Origin: Glandiceps talaboti | Lineage: Eukaryota > Hemichordata > Enteropneusta > Spengelidae | NCBI RefSeq assembly: GCF_964340395.1 | Contig: NC_135566.1 | Coordinates: 9,930,001-9,994,000 of the forward strand | DNA length: 64,000 nucleotides | Direction of reading: 5' to 3' | In this document: positions 14,348-26,934 of the stretch, in pieces | How positions within the stretch are numbered: the first letter of the stretch is position 1 | Layout: every line of letters begins with the position of its first letter | The notes under the pieces: generated by a model | The model's database searches: none | Told to the model about the DNA's origin: nothing | Seen by the model: only the letters and a program-made list of their open reading frames with translations | Made by a program: the position numbers and the translations under genes

Positions 14348-15315
14348 CAGACACACATGCACACACAACCACAACCACAAACATGCACACGACACATCAA
14401 ATTTATACAGTGTATATTATTATATGTGTGACTGTGTACATGTATATCTGTGTATAGTTACTCTGTGTGTGTGTGTGTGTGTGTGTTTCATAGTATGTGT
14501 CACAGAGTGTAAGCATATATTGTATTATATACTGGTATATCTACATACATCATGTATACATGTACCTACAAATGTATATGTGTGACTGTGAATGTGTACT
14601 GTTCAGAAAGTTGTGTCCTTCCAACTATTTCTAATGCCATACTGTACTTTTTATATTTCACACATTTTTCAACAGCATCTTCACACATGTTCAAATGAAG
14701 TTAGTACAGATGATGCTGTCCGAATTCAATACATTTTCTTATTTGAAAAAAAATTTCATTCAAAACAAAAATGTTCCATTTAACACAATACAATTTTTTT
14801 CATCAAGGATTATAGCAAAATACACAACAAATTGAGAAATTTTGTATTATTTCTTTAAGTCCTACACTCCCACAGTTCAAACAGTAATAATTTAATTTTT
14901 ATCTTCAATTTGAATTCAAATTTGTTTTCAATAAAATATTGCTAATTAGACTAGGCCATCACATTCTTATGTCAAACGTTAACTTTTAGTGACCCTCCTA
15001 GAACTTGATACCCCCCCCCCCCCCACTACGAAACATAATACGCCAGTAAATCAACAGAGTTATTTAGACTACCAGTCACGGTGCCAGTGTGTTAGTGACC
15101 ATGTGTGAGTGTGGACCTTAGTATCAGAACTAGGGCAGTGACCTTTTTATTTGATTCTGTTGTTGACGTAAAAACTCTGTTTTTCCGGAGCTTAAAACCC
15201 TCTTTATACCACATCTTATAGGATTTGAACATAGAAATTTGCACTGATAAAAAATGCATAAATATTTAGAAGAGAAACCCTGATTGACTTACCTGTCTGG
15301 CTGTCTGTTTGCCAT
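4283..15315 (-). CDS. N-terminal two exons of a large gene, possibly an NCoR/SMRT-like corepressor (partial)
   Basis: Coding exons are 15293-15315 and 4283-4469. The start ATG at 15315 has A at -3 and G at +4 (ACGATGG). Exon 1 ends CAG|GTAAGT; exon 2 is entered after CTATTTCAG and ends CAG|GTTAGT. The phases match, giving 70 codons with no stop, and the gene continues beyond the left edge. The encoded N-terminus is Pro/Gln/Tyr-rich and basic ([13 protein letters not shown]) and contains [15 protein letters not shown]. From memory, NCOR1 has EQSRYPPHSVQYTFP near its N-terminus, followed by HQQ; here the exon ends in HPQQ. NCoR/SMRT are nuclear scaffolds that bind HDAC3 complexes and nuclear receptors. 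That identity is an inference from one short motif; the exon structure itself is solid. The 10.8-kb intron is repeat-rich. Any other Pro/Gln-rich nuclear protein remains possible. Confidence 0.45.
6078..6182 (+). repeat. Dispersed repeat, copy 2
   Basis: This stretch matches the reverse complement of 190-305. Degraded fragments of the same sequence (ACAGACnnnATnnnTnATGATTT) recur near 5640-5660 and 5730-5765, so more than one insertion or an internal duplication is likely. Confidence 0.7.
7740..8140. repeat. Dispersed repeat with (AC)n tract
   Basis: The sequence pairs phrases such as AAATTTCAGGCCAATCTG with TTTTGACnAAAA motifs that recur at 9440-9680 (AAATTTCAGCCCTATCTG, TTTTTGACCAAAA). It contains a long AC/GC-rich dinucleotide tract at 8047-8130. 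I read it as fragments of one interspersed repeat family of unknown class. Confidence 0.6.
9138..9400. repeat. 114-bp tandem repeat, about 2.3 copies
   Basis: Copies begin at 9138, 9252 and about 9365. Each starts with CTGTTGCTA, followed by GGGC/GAGC-ATGG and TTGCTAGG, and the two full copies share GGCATATTTGCATA. A hydrophobic open frame crosses the array, but it is a by-product of the repeat and not evidence of a protein. Confidence 0.7.
9430..9680. repeat. Second copy of the 7740-8140 repeat family
   Basis: It contains two internal cycles of (AAGTTTCA or AAATTTCA)-CC, CAGTnGTTTTC and TTTTTGACCAAAA. The same phrases occur at 7850-7910 and 7985-8040. It directly follows the 114-bp array, suggesting that both belong to one composite element. 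Confidence 0.55.
9833..10190. mobile_element. Fold-back (MITE-like) element, about 358 bp
   Basis: Terminal inverted repeats of about 44 bp: the left end reads TTACCCAGTCTCCCTCTGGC, and the reverse complement of the right end (10147-10190) reads TTACCCAGCCTCCCTCTGGC. Pairing continues with a few mismatches through a CCCAGA/TCTGGG block. There is no open reading frame, so it is a non-autonomous inverted-repeat element of unknown superfamily. No clear target-site duplication is visible. Confidence 0.7.
10736..11220. repeat. Duplicated segment pair (10736-10812 and 11140-11220)
   Basis: CTCTGTACTTCCAACATGCT begins both segments, followed by GnGCCAAnTGnTATTAATCC and a T-rich tail. The copies are in the same orientation about 400 bp apart and diverged by roughly 15 percent. 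Their origin is unknown. Confidence 0.7.
12123..12270. mobile_element. Inverted-repeat element family A, short copy
   Basis: It starts TTAGATGTTATTCCCCAATA and ends with GAAAAATATTGGCGAATA, the complementary terminus. Inside are GGAAAATAC-like and GTATTTTCC-like subterminal repeats and a GTCACTNNGAGTCGCTAGAC centre. Related copies are at 29998-30084, 36919-37074, 41608-41737 and 54882-55022. Confidence 0.8.
14288..14342. repeat. (AC)n microsatellite
   Basis: Perfect CA repeats of about 50 bp. A (GT)n tract follows at about 14465-14486. Confidence 0.95.
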
Positions 15316-15328
15316 CGTTTCACTTCTT

Positions 15329-15350
15329 TCAATGACGATCCGCCATCTTG
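15329..15350 (-). promoter_or_regulatory. YY1-like element containing a 5-codon upstream ORF
   Basis: On the minus strand the sequence CAAGATGGCGG (15340-15350) matches the YY1 core-promoter element, about 25-35 bp upstream of the start codon at 15315. The ATG inside this motif opens a minimal frame (ATG at 15346, stop TGA at 15329-15331) that ends just before the main ATG. YY1 elements usually sit at or just downstream of transcription start sites, so the 5' UTR is probably short. Confidence 0.55.
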
Positions 15351-17618
<2,268 letters not shown>

Positions 17619-20600
17619 ATGGCGGACAACGGAGATTCAGACTTCGGGATAGCTCACTATCGCAGCAGAGATCCCATAAAAAACCTCAAAATTAAGTAAG
17701 TTTGTGAGTCTGCATTACACGATATATTTAGTAACTTCACTGTGTGGAAAAAAAATTATATGCTTGTACTACAGAAAAGATAGAACCCCCTTTGCACACG
17801 GACAGGGCTGTGGCTAGAAGTTACCGGAAGACTTTATATTTGTTATTTTATTGTATTATTATTTGTTTTTTTTGACTGTGTATCATTGACGTTAGATTAT
17901 TAATACAATGTACTTCAAAGAGGAATCATGTAATATAAAAATTCATGACGTTATATGACATGTTCTTTGAGAGATCATTTAATTTCACTATTCTGAAGGG
18001 AATGGTGAAAGTTTGAAGACACTGTCTTCAACAAATAAACATGACACCAGCTGTAGTCGTCAACCTGGCTCTGGATATACTAGCTGCGGGCTTTCGACTC
18101 GTCATTTCGGAGGGGAGACGACGAGTCGGAACCCCGCAGCGGGTATATCCAGAACGATAGTCAACCGATTGCAATGATGGTCTACTTGTAGGTTTCTATT
18201 TTCAGTATTAAAATGTAACCATGGAAGTATAACCCACTATACTTCCATGCACCATGGATGTATTAGTGAGACTAATACATCCATGCATGCACTAACCCAC
18301 TGCAGCTATTAATTATGCAACAAACATTTCATTGTGTTATAAAATGCTGTATTGGAGTTTGATTAATGCACATTGCTAGTGGTTTTGGTAAGAAGTATAC
18401 TGTATAGTGTATTGTATAGCTTTGATCATGGAGGTATAAGGGGAGATCTTCCTTATACACCCAAGCTTTGATACAGTTTCATCAGGCTGATTGCCATTAA
18501 TGAAACTTGAAGTGGGAGTTTTTATGTAGATTTTTTTTAATGCATGGCACACAAATGACTATGTACAGTAATTATCATGTTCATGCTCAATGAATAAGAA
18601 CTCAAGACATATACATATTACATATATTTGTAGAACCATAGACATCTATGGTAGAACCAATAGATCTTATTATTACACTGTTTACAACTATAGATCTGAT
18701 TATTTCTTTCTTTCAATTTAAGAGTGACTCTGCAGCCAGTTACATCAGCCACTACAGTACCCACAGCAACCAGTCTTCCAAGTGGAGATGGAAGTCGTGT
18801 TCAAGACCTGACGACACAACGTAAGGAACTAAGAAACTGTATTGACCATAGACTGTAAGATAGTCATACGTTGTGTCATTCACTGTTATCAGCCTAAATC
18901 AGACTTCTTGAGAGACAGTCAACTTGTAAGATACAGTATGTTGTTCAACCCTAATCAGGCTTCTTTCTTTGAAGTAGTGTCTGATAGGGTGACACAAAAT
19001 CTTGCAACCTATGTTGATCATCCCATAACCTTAGAAAGAAAGACTGTTAAAGAATGAGGATGGGTTACATGTATTACAACACAGTTGATACCAGTGGACT
19101 GACCATGCAAATTAGTTTTACATGTACTTATTCTCAATTACAGAGTGACGTCATGTACACATAGTTCCTCAATATGTTGTACAAGGCCAACATGACTGGT
19201 GAAAATAACCCCTTCTGAGGGGAAAAGGGTTGGCAAATGCATGAAGATTTCCCAATATGGCATACCCATTTACAGACCATGGTGAAAGCCAATAAACCTA
19301 ATACCTAAAGCTTGCAATAATCTATTGAAAATCTTCACAGAACAGTTTTCGGGAAAAATAGATTGTTCTACTTGTCAGCCTTGCTATTATTGCAAACTTG
19401 TTTCTGAAAGATTTTTTTTGGAACAACCAGGGGTGAAAAAATCATTTTGTGAACTGGTGGTCCCCGGACCAGTGCCTTAAAAAATCCAGTGGTCCTGCTG
19501 AAAGAATTAGTGGTCCAAGGTCCCGCTAATGTGAAACATTCAATCTTACCTATAAATCTGTATATTCAGATGACTTTTTAACATAAAATTTGTGTGGTTC
19601 GCCCAAAAAAATCGCTAGTCCTGGACCCAGGACCAGTGGATTTGTTCACCCCTGACAACCGTATTTTCAGCAAATTTAAATATCTGGATCATAATGTCGA
19701 GAATTTGGAATTTGTTCCTCAAGCAAGAGAATTAGGGTAAGAAATAGATTAGGGACAGGAATTTAGTGAGACCCTTGATTACAGTAGATTTTTTTTCCTG
19801 AGCTGAAATTGGATGCTGTTCTATAGTTGCCCCATCATGTTATTATCTTTGATGTTTCTATTTCAGAAAAAGATCCAGATGGTTCAGAAGTGTACACTTT
19901 CCGATGGCAGGAAAAGGTATTTTGTAAGCGGGAAGAAGAATTGTATGCAGATGAGAACAACTGTTTCAGTCCACTAGACTATAAATATCATGATGAAGTC
20001 GTCCAGTTACAAAATGCTGGTGGAAGACCAACAAAAAGATTGTTTTCATATGTTGATCATGATAGATTTACTAACATTGATGAGGTAGGTGTAGACTTAG
20101 CAACAATAAATTGAGAACGACAAACTTTTAGATATCATTGCACCTCATTTAAAGCTTAAAGTGGCCATATGGATGACGATGGGGGTGGTTATTTCGGATT
20201 TTTAATTTGTAAAATAATTATATCCTGGTTTCCTACTTGAAAAGTAAATGTGAAACAATGTATGCCAAGTCTGTGTTTGTAACTTAATACAATACAAAAA
20301 GCTAAAAAAAATGTGTCAAAAGTTTGTTATTGCACGTACATTAACAAACATTTTACATATTTTATTAATATTCTGCAATTTATTGTTACAAATTAGGACT
20401 TGGCATATGTTTTTTCACATTTATTTTTTAAGTAGGAAACTATAATAAAATTGTTTTGTGAATTAAAAATCCAAAATAAATACCCAATCCTCATCCATAT
20501 GGCCACTTTAAGATTGTTATGCAGAGTGATAAAGTTCATTTCACAATGGCAAATATGCATTTGTTGTAAAGTAAAAAATAAAATATTTTATTTGGTTGTG

Positions 20601-23600
20601 TTTCAGCAAACCACGATGATGACCACCTCACCTAATGAGCAACCTACCTGGCTGGCACACAGAGTTCGCAATGTCAGACAGAGGAGAGTACAAGACAGGA
20701 GAACCAGAGAAAGGTCAGAGGTCAAAATAGTGACTGACAGTTAAAAAAACACCATTCTTACCCTATTTGTAGTTTGTGCTCTCACAAAGGTAGTGGGCAT
20801 TTAGAAAATACTGTACCACAGAAAGGTCACTGGCAGGGAGAAATGTAGTGACACCATCCTCATCCTAAGGCTAGCTTGCACCCAAACTGAGGTGGTGATG
20901 ATGTGGAAAATACTGTATGAAGCAATTCTAGTAAGATAGATTGTCAGTATTCCATAATAACTTCATACTCTGATAATCAAAAATATTCATAAACAGATAT
21001 AATACTTGTAAACTTTAGAAAATATATTTTACCTTTAACTTTATACTTGACAATACTTTTATTTCTGTAGTGAAAGCAATGCTATGTTGGCTAAGATGAG
21101 TCCTATCATAGACAACCCATCAGAAGAATTCAAACTACGTACCCACATCACCAATACACCATTTCAAGTTATGCATATCATGGCTGATCTTACTTCTCAA
21201 GGATCTCAGTAAGTTAAACTTGTAATATGTGTGTAAATGGCAGCCATACTTACTTCTATGTTTCTGGTGACCTAACTGACCCTATGTTTGGCATGCATAC
21301 AAGTAACATGTAATGAGATGATGTGTATGAGTGTATGTAGGCAATGTGATATGTAAATGTATGGCAGGATAGATTGGTAGCAGTCGGATGTACTGTACAA
21401 TTACAAACATTTTCCTCTGTTTATACAGCAAAGCTGTGATGTATTAAAAGCAAGTTGTAAGTTCTCCAGTAAATAGGGCCCTGTGATGAATTCAATGAAG
21501 AACACAATAATTGATCAGCTTGCCCAGAATTTATTTACTAATTCTAAGAGTGTAACAGGAACTTGACTAGTTGCAAGACAACTAATTTTCATCTCCCTTT
21601 CCCACAGTTGATACATATAAGATTGTGTTTAGATGTTATTGTAAATCTATCTTGAGACAAAACTGTGTAACCATTTCATTAGATAACCCCAAAAAATTGA
21701 ACCCATTACATGTTAAGTTACGTAAGTACACAACATACTGTATTTTTGCATGACAGGGTACCTGATTTGGAAGATGAGTATGTCCTATGTACAATTAAGG
21801 TAAGGTAATTCTAATGTATATAACTAGCTGTGGAAATAGCATGTTTAGACTTGTTAGTATACTATTTTAGATGTATATTCAGAGGTAGAAATTCTGTTCT
21901 AAGGCGTAAAAATTTAACTCATGCATGGTACACCCACTTTATTTACAAAATACAGGGTATATTTGTAACTTTAGCCATGGTAAATATGACATAGCAATTA
22001 GGGATGATCTTACAATGTCATACAAGCTCAATAAACGAACTTTAGGCATTGTCCTAAAAAATAGAATGAAATTGTAACACCTTCTGTACAACTATGTAGA
22101 GTGTAGACTGTAAGATATGTTGTGTTGTTTCCCCTCCTCTCTCTCTCAAAGGAGAGGGGTTGATCAGTGTGTGAGAGTGGCCCGTCATGGCGCACCTTAC
22201 AGACTATGCAGACTGTTACTTGTAATCACATTTGGATGAAAGTGTTATTAACTTTTACTGACTTAGGTGGACGTCAATGGTGTGATCAGTGTGAAACCAG
22301 ATTTCAATCGACACAGAGCCCCTTATGTTATAGTAACCGAATCATCAAAAAGAGATGCATATAGGTTTACACTTCAACATGTGTCTAAACAAATGACAAG
22401 AGAGGAACGATCTAGAGAAACAAAGATGTACAGAGAATTATACAGCAGACATGCAGATTTCCTTGCAGCGTGTGTTGGACACGAGTTTGAAGATGTAAGT
22501 TAATTTCAAAAAAATTTTTACTGTATACTTCTCTATGTGAAATCCAATACCAGTATAATGTACACAGTATAATTTGCAGAATTTTTTGAGTGAAAATAGT
22601 GAAAAACAATGTATATTTGCTAATAAACACAAACCCAATATACTTATTATTTGATCTATTCTGCAGTCTTGAAAACTTAGTCATGTGTATTTTAAATAAT
22701 GCAGACACATTGAAAGAGTGCTTTTCCCAGTAAAAGCAGGACCATTTTGTTTGGGGCAAACTTTTTTTTTAGTTCTGCCAGATAACTGTTTTTCACGCCC
22801 TAACTGTAACCCTAATCACAGTCCCCCCAGCATTGTTTTGAAACCTGACAAAGTTTCTTTGCATAAGTCCTTGTTTGGGTAAATAAACCATTAACACCTT
22901 CTTTCTAAAGGGGATGTGGACTGTGCCCTTATCTGTACATAAGTCATAACACAATTCATGGTTTGTTGACAGGTACCCAAGGGAGTTCTTAGATTGTTGA
23001 TTCTAGGTGAAGTCATCTCAGCAAGAAACTTTGAACATGACAACCTCTACATACACTACTTTATTGAACTACCAAGAAGTAAGTCTATACTTTTTTCCTC
23101 TGAAAATGAATCTACAGTCCAGTAACTGTAACTGAAATAATATATTTCATAATGTTTGTTATTTAATATGTTGTTTTTTTTGCTGAGGTGTGTTTATATC
23201 AATGATCCATGGACATTAGAGAGAGCCAACATCTATGTAGGATTCCACCAATTTACATTTAAGGTGCGGATGTTATTCATGATTTTTGCATATGGACATC
23301 ACATCAGTGTAGACAAAACTATCGACAATGAGTAGAGAGGGTGGTTCAGATTAATTGAACTGTTTTCAGTAAAGGTTTGATATATTTCTGGAGTCAAAAA
23401 ATGAACAAAAATGTTAAAATGTTACTGGTATTTTAAAAGAAGGAGTCTCAGAACAAATTTATTACATTCTAATGAAATTCTTTGTTTTTTTGTACACAGA
23501 TTGGTCAGCAGCCAGAAATCAACAGTTATCAGGAGTATCACAGATCTGTCAGACAAAAGTAGAAGGAAGGGTAAAAATCATTTATCATACTTAGAGTGCC

Positions 23601-26163
23601 ATAAATATTTGGACAGTTCAGCTATCCACGTAGCATACATAATCCACCATACTCATTGTCTCCTCAAAATAATGTACATCACAAGGTTCTCCTTTAACTT
23701 AAGTATATTAAAGTAACTTTCCTGTGACATTTTACATTTAACACAGTCAGAAATATGAATAACATGTTATCTGATGACACATGCAAGCACCATATGTGTT
23801 CTAACAAGAATCCATATCTACCTGAAAAACGGAATAGTGCCAAGAAAATGGTCATTTTGACAGATTATAGTTAGATTGTCATAAATGTTTACAAAAGTGA
23901 TTGCCTGTGAAAGAATTTTATTCATAATTTGTTCTATTTGGTAGGAAAATGTAGCATATTTCTGTTACCCTTTTGAGTTTGATGTGCTGTATCGTAATGA
24001 AGATATTACTGAGGATGAGAAGTATGTGCTACCACATTGGCCACAGTTGTTTGTTGAGGTGTTATCACTGGATTCCTGGCAGAGATACCGTACAGAGGGT
24101 TATGGTTATGTAGATATGCCTGGAACACCAGGTAAGCTCATTATTCTATCCATGTAGAGGTCCTGGTAGAGATACCAGACAGGTAGAAGTCTCGGTTGAG
24201 GTACCATACCAGGTATATTGAAGTCGTGGTAGAGGTATCGCACCATTTAGATCAAGGTCCTGGTAGTGATAACATACCAGGTAGATCCAGGTCCTGGTGG
24301 AGATACCATACAGGTAGAGGTCTTGGTAGAGGTACCATACCAGGTAGATCGAGGTCCTGGTAGAGATACGGTACCAGGTTGAGGTCTTGGTAGCGGTACT
24401 GTACCAGATAGAACGAGGTCCTGGTATAAATACCGTACCAGGTAGAGATGTAATTCTGAGAGGATCACATGTAATGCTAATAGTTAGTAATACACTGGGG
24501 AGGGTGTTACATAACTGGGATCCACAAAACTCAATGTTAAAATAGCACTTTTATCTAAAGTCAAGACTACATGTAGATCAGGCAGGACATTGAGAACACA
24601 TTACATATACATATGGTCTACAGTTATATGGCATATTTCTCTTTTCAAGGAATTCACAACATAGAAATTCACACTTGGCGTCCGATGGGAAACTCAGTAG
24701 TGGATAAAATGAGAAGTTTCTTCATTGGTGGATCACCTGAGCTGGAAGACCCAACATACACTGCTATACCAGCAACACACGAAGGAGAAATTCTGAGCAA
24801 ATTTGGTTTTAAAACAGAGAGTTCTGGCACAGTTCAACTCAGGTTGAACATGGTACAACAGAGTCAGTAAGTCAATATAGAAAGCTATGACCAGTACTGC
24901 ATTTCACATATACTGTTAGTGACGTTGAGGGCGCCATTTTCCTTTAAACAGCAAATGCTCAGTCCTAGATTTCAAAGGAATGGCCATTCGTTGTAGACTT
25001 GCTCACTATACTAGAGTGGATTCAAATATCTTGTATTTTTTCCCTTGTGTTTCTTTCTTGAATGAATATTTCATTTCACATCTCAGCAGTTTGGTGTCCT
25101 TTTCTGAGCAACAATTTTTTCGTCATGTTTTATTGAGAGATTTAATTCCTTACTTTACAGGATTTTTATGGAATCTACCACATCAAAGAGGAAGGTTGGT
25201 TCACTTATTGATAGACTTGGGTAAGTGTTATTGTATTTCAAACTTTAATTGTAATGTTCCTTCCCTCACGTCATCAAATCTCAGAAATGAACTGTAACCC
25301 ATTATAGAAAGTTCCTACATAATTACTTCAATGTGAAATTGAGTGCCTGAGTTGATTTTATAAAAGATGTTAGTATGCCTTCATGATTAAACCCAGCTAG
25401 AGAGTAAGCAAACTTTCCAGTTGATTTTTTTTGGTACATAACAGTTGGATTATTGTTGATTGTCAGAAAACTCTTGCTTAGACTTACACTACTGTACAAT
25501 GTACTCTATATCTCAATAATTATGTAATATTTGTATTCACAGTGGTCTCAGTATGCAGCATTCCGTCCAAACAGTATTAGGTAGGTGACAATTTCAAATT
25601 TTTTAACATCATAAAGTCACATTCTATGTGCTTGAAATATTGTTACCAAAAGACTAGTTAACAACTATTCACATATGGTTGACCAGATGGCCAACAATCT
25701 ACACAGTGCACAACCCGAGGCCAAGGAATATTCTACATGGATAATAAATCATACATTTGCATATATGAATAATTTATTCATTCATGTAATGGGGTATATT
25801 CAACATAAGTCATGCCCTCACTAGGAGCTAAGATGGTGTTTTACAGTAGGCATGTAGTCAGAAGTTGTAAACCACTTACCCTTACCAGTAGTCCCTTGGC
25901 TTCACTACTTCAGTTAACATCTGTTGGTTTATATTAAATGCATGCATTTGAATCCAGTCCAGTTTATTTGCCTACCACTGTAATTTAAAAGTGTACTAAG
26001 GCAATGCGTTAAAGTCTTATATTACCACCTATAAAATTTAGAAATTATCAAATACAACATTATCACCGTATACTAAATAAAGTTATGTTTATTCATTTCA
26101 GAAATGTTTTTGAAAGCCAGGAAGAAAATGCAGGCAGCAAGAGACAGTCTACAAACACTGTAA
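17619..26163 (+). CDS. MKS1: MKS1, B9-domain transition-zone protein (complete, 549 aa)
   Basis: Meckel syndrome type 1 protein is a scaffold of the ciliary transition-zone B9 complex (with B9D1 and B9D2) that gates entry of membrane proteins into cilia. Fourteen coding exons: 17619-17695, 18723-18820, 19867-20084, 20607-20713, 21071-21208, 21757-21799, 22267-22494, 22973-23078, 23500-23570, 23945-24131, 24650-24866, 25161-25220, 25543-25580, 26102-26163. All introns are GT-AG and all phases agree. The N-terminus reads [19 protein letters not shown], matching human VYRSRDPVRNLRLRVHLQ. Other family landmarks are [22 protein letters not shown], and the B9 domain at about residues 305-435 ([28 protein letters not shown]), followed by [12 protein letters not shown] and a basic C-terminus ending RDSLQTL. 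Length is close to human (559 aa). The start ATG lies inside an AAAATGGCGG element. Intron 10 holds a minisatellite resembling exon 10. RAD51D lies convergent downstream. Confidence 0.97.
18061..18166. repeat. Fold-back element in MKS1 intron 1
   Basis: CTGGATATAC at 18071-18080 pairs with GTATATCCAG at 18143-18152. Pairing continues inward through GCTGCGGG/CCCGCAGC-like and CGACTCGTC/GACGAGTCG blocks. It is more GC-rich than its surroundings and is probably a small inverted-repeat element. Confidence 0.7.
18220..18458. repeat. Cluster of three hairpins
   Basis: Hairpin 1: CATGGAAGTATA (18220-18231) pairs perfectly with 18238-18249 over a 6-nt loop. Hairpin 2: CATGGATGTATTAGT (18253-18267) pairs perfectly with 18271-18285 over a 3-nt loop. 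Hairpin 3: GTATAAGG (18434-18441) pairs with 18451-18458 and is preceded by a CATGGAG sequence like hairpin 1. They lie in MKS1 intron 1. Confidence 0.8.
19428..19654. mobile_element. Non-autonomous inverted-repeat element (CAGGGGTGAA ends)
   Basis: Termini CAGGGGTGAA (19428-) and TTCACCCCTG (-19654) are complementary. ACAAC immediately flanks both ends (19423-19427 and 19655-19659), a candidate 5-bp target-site duplication. The interior is built from repeated GGTCC/GGACC phrases (CCCGGACCAGTG, CTGGACCCAGGACCAGTGG) and has no coding frame. It lies in MKS1 intron 2. Confidence 0.7.
20156..20511. mobile_element. TTAA-flanked fold-back MITE (family B), MKS1 intron 3
   Basis: The left end TTAAAGTGGCCATATGGATG is complementary to the right end CATCCATATGGCCACTTTAA. 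Imperfect pairing extends for over 100 bp per arm (GGATTTTTAAT, TTTCCTACTT, ATATGCCAAGTC-like blocks), so nearly the whole 356 bp folds back. TTAA at both borders is consistent with piggyBac-type insertion, but no transposase is present. A decayed relative starts at 32127. Confidence 0.8.
24155..24455. repeat. Minisatellite in MKS1 intron 10 resembling exon 10
   Basis: Units of roughly 30-60 bp repeat the phrase GGTCCTGGTAGAGATACC, alternating with ACCAGGTAGAT-type spacers. Exon 10 contains TTCCTGGCAGAGATACCGTA at 24073-24092, 60 bp before the donor. The resemblance suggests that the array was seeded by a piece of this exon. Confidence 0.75.
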
Positions 26164-26928
26164 CTTGGTACTGTACTTTGTCACTATAATTTGGCACCAT
26201 GTCAGGCATTGCTACTTCTAAAACATTCTCTAGATGTAACTCACGTCATTGGGCAGTGGTATTGCTGAGCAGCAGTTTATTGCCAGTCATTGAAAATGCT
26301 TTCAGTACTACAAGATGTCTTTGAGTGGAATACTGTTATTTCAAATTACTCATTGAGTTACAAGTTACAGGAAGATTAGTGACCTGGTGGGAGTTTCAGT
26401 ACCGGTAGTCACCTGATGTTTAGCGTCCGTCCTAGAAAACAACACTGTACAAAGTGAAAGTAAATATATTGGACACTTTTAGTCTTTTATAATGGATATC
26501 AATTTTTATGTCCTACAATATCTTCTGTAATTTAGTCTTTTCAGTTTTTGCAGGCACAATGTTGTAAATACCGTAAGTTATTAAGGAAATTGAGAAAAAA
26601 TACATTTAATTACTTGTGATTCAATATCATAAAAAAGTTAATGACCAAAATCAAACCATCAAACAGTAGTATTGAAAGTTCATTTGACCAAAACTAGTCA
26701 ATCAGGGGTTGAAATTTTGTTAATTTAGGTAAATTCTGCTGTGAAATTTGAGATAAAAACAAGAAATATAATGTAAATAAGATGGCTAATTTATTGATCA
26801 ACTTCTTAAAATGTTTACTTTGATAATAATCAATATGGTCTATTGATTGATGGAGAGACAAATATTTTTGTTACAAAACTTGTACTTATAGTCGCATTGA
26901 AATAATGTAAATATTTGTAATTTTATTG

Positions 26929-26934
26929 AATAAA
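26929..26934 (+). terminator. Candidate MKS1 polyadenylation signal
   Basis: AATAAA lies about 765 bp after the MKS1 stop codon in an AT-rich tail. It is the clearest canonical hexamer before the convergent RAD51D gene. Other weaker candidates exist, so the real site is unproven. Confidence 0.45.

Larger units (their letters stand above)
4470..15292. other. 10.8-kb first intron of the minus-strand gene, repeat-rich
   Basis: No coding exon could be supported on either strand. The intron contains the second copy of the 190-305 repeat (6078-6182), a poly-G run (7017-7030), AC microsatellites (8047-8130, 14288-14342), a 114-bp repeat (9138-9400), a fold-back element (9833-10190), a duplicated about 80-bp segment (10736-10812 and 11140-11220) and an inverted-repeat element (12123-12270). 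Confidence 0.6.
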
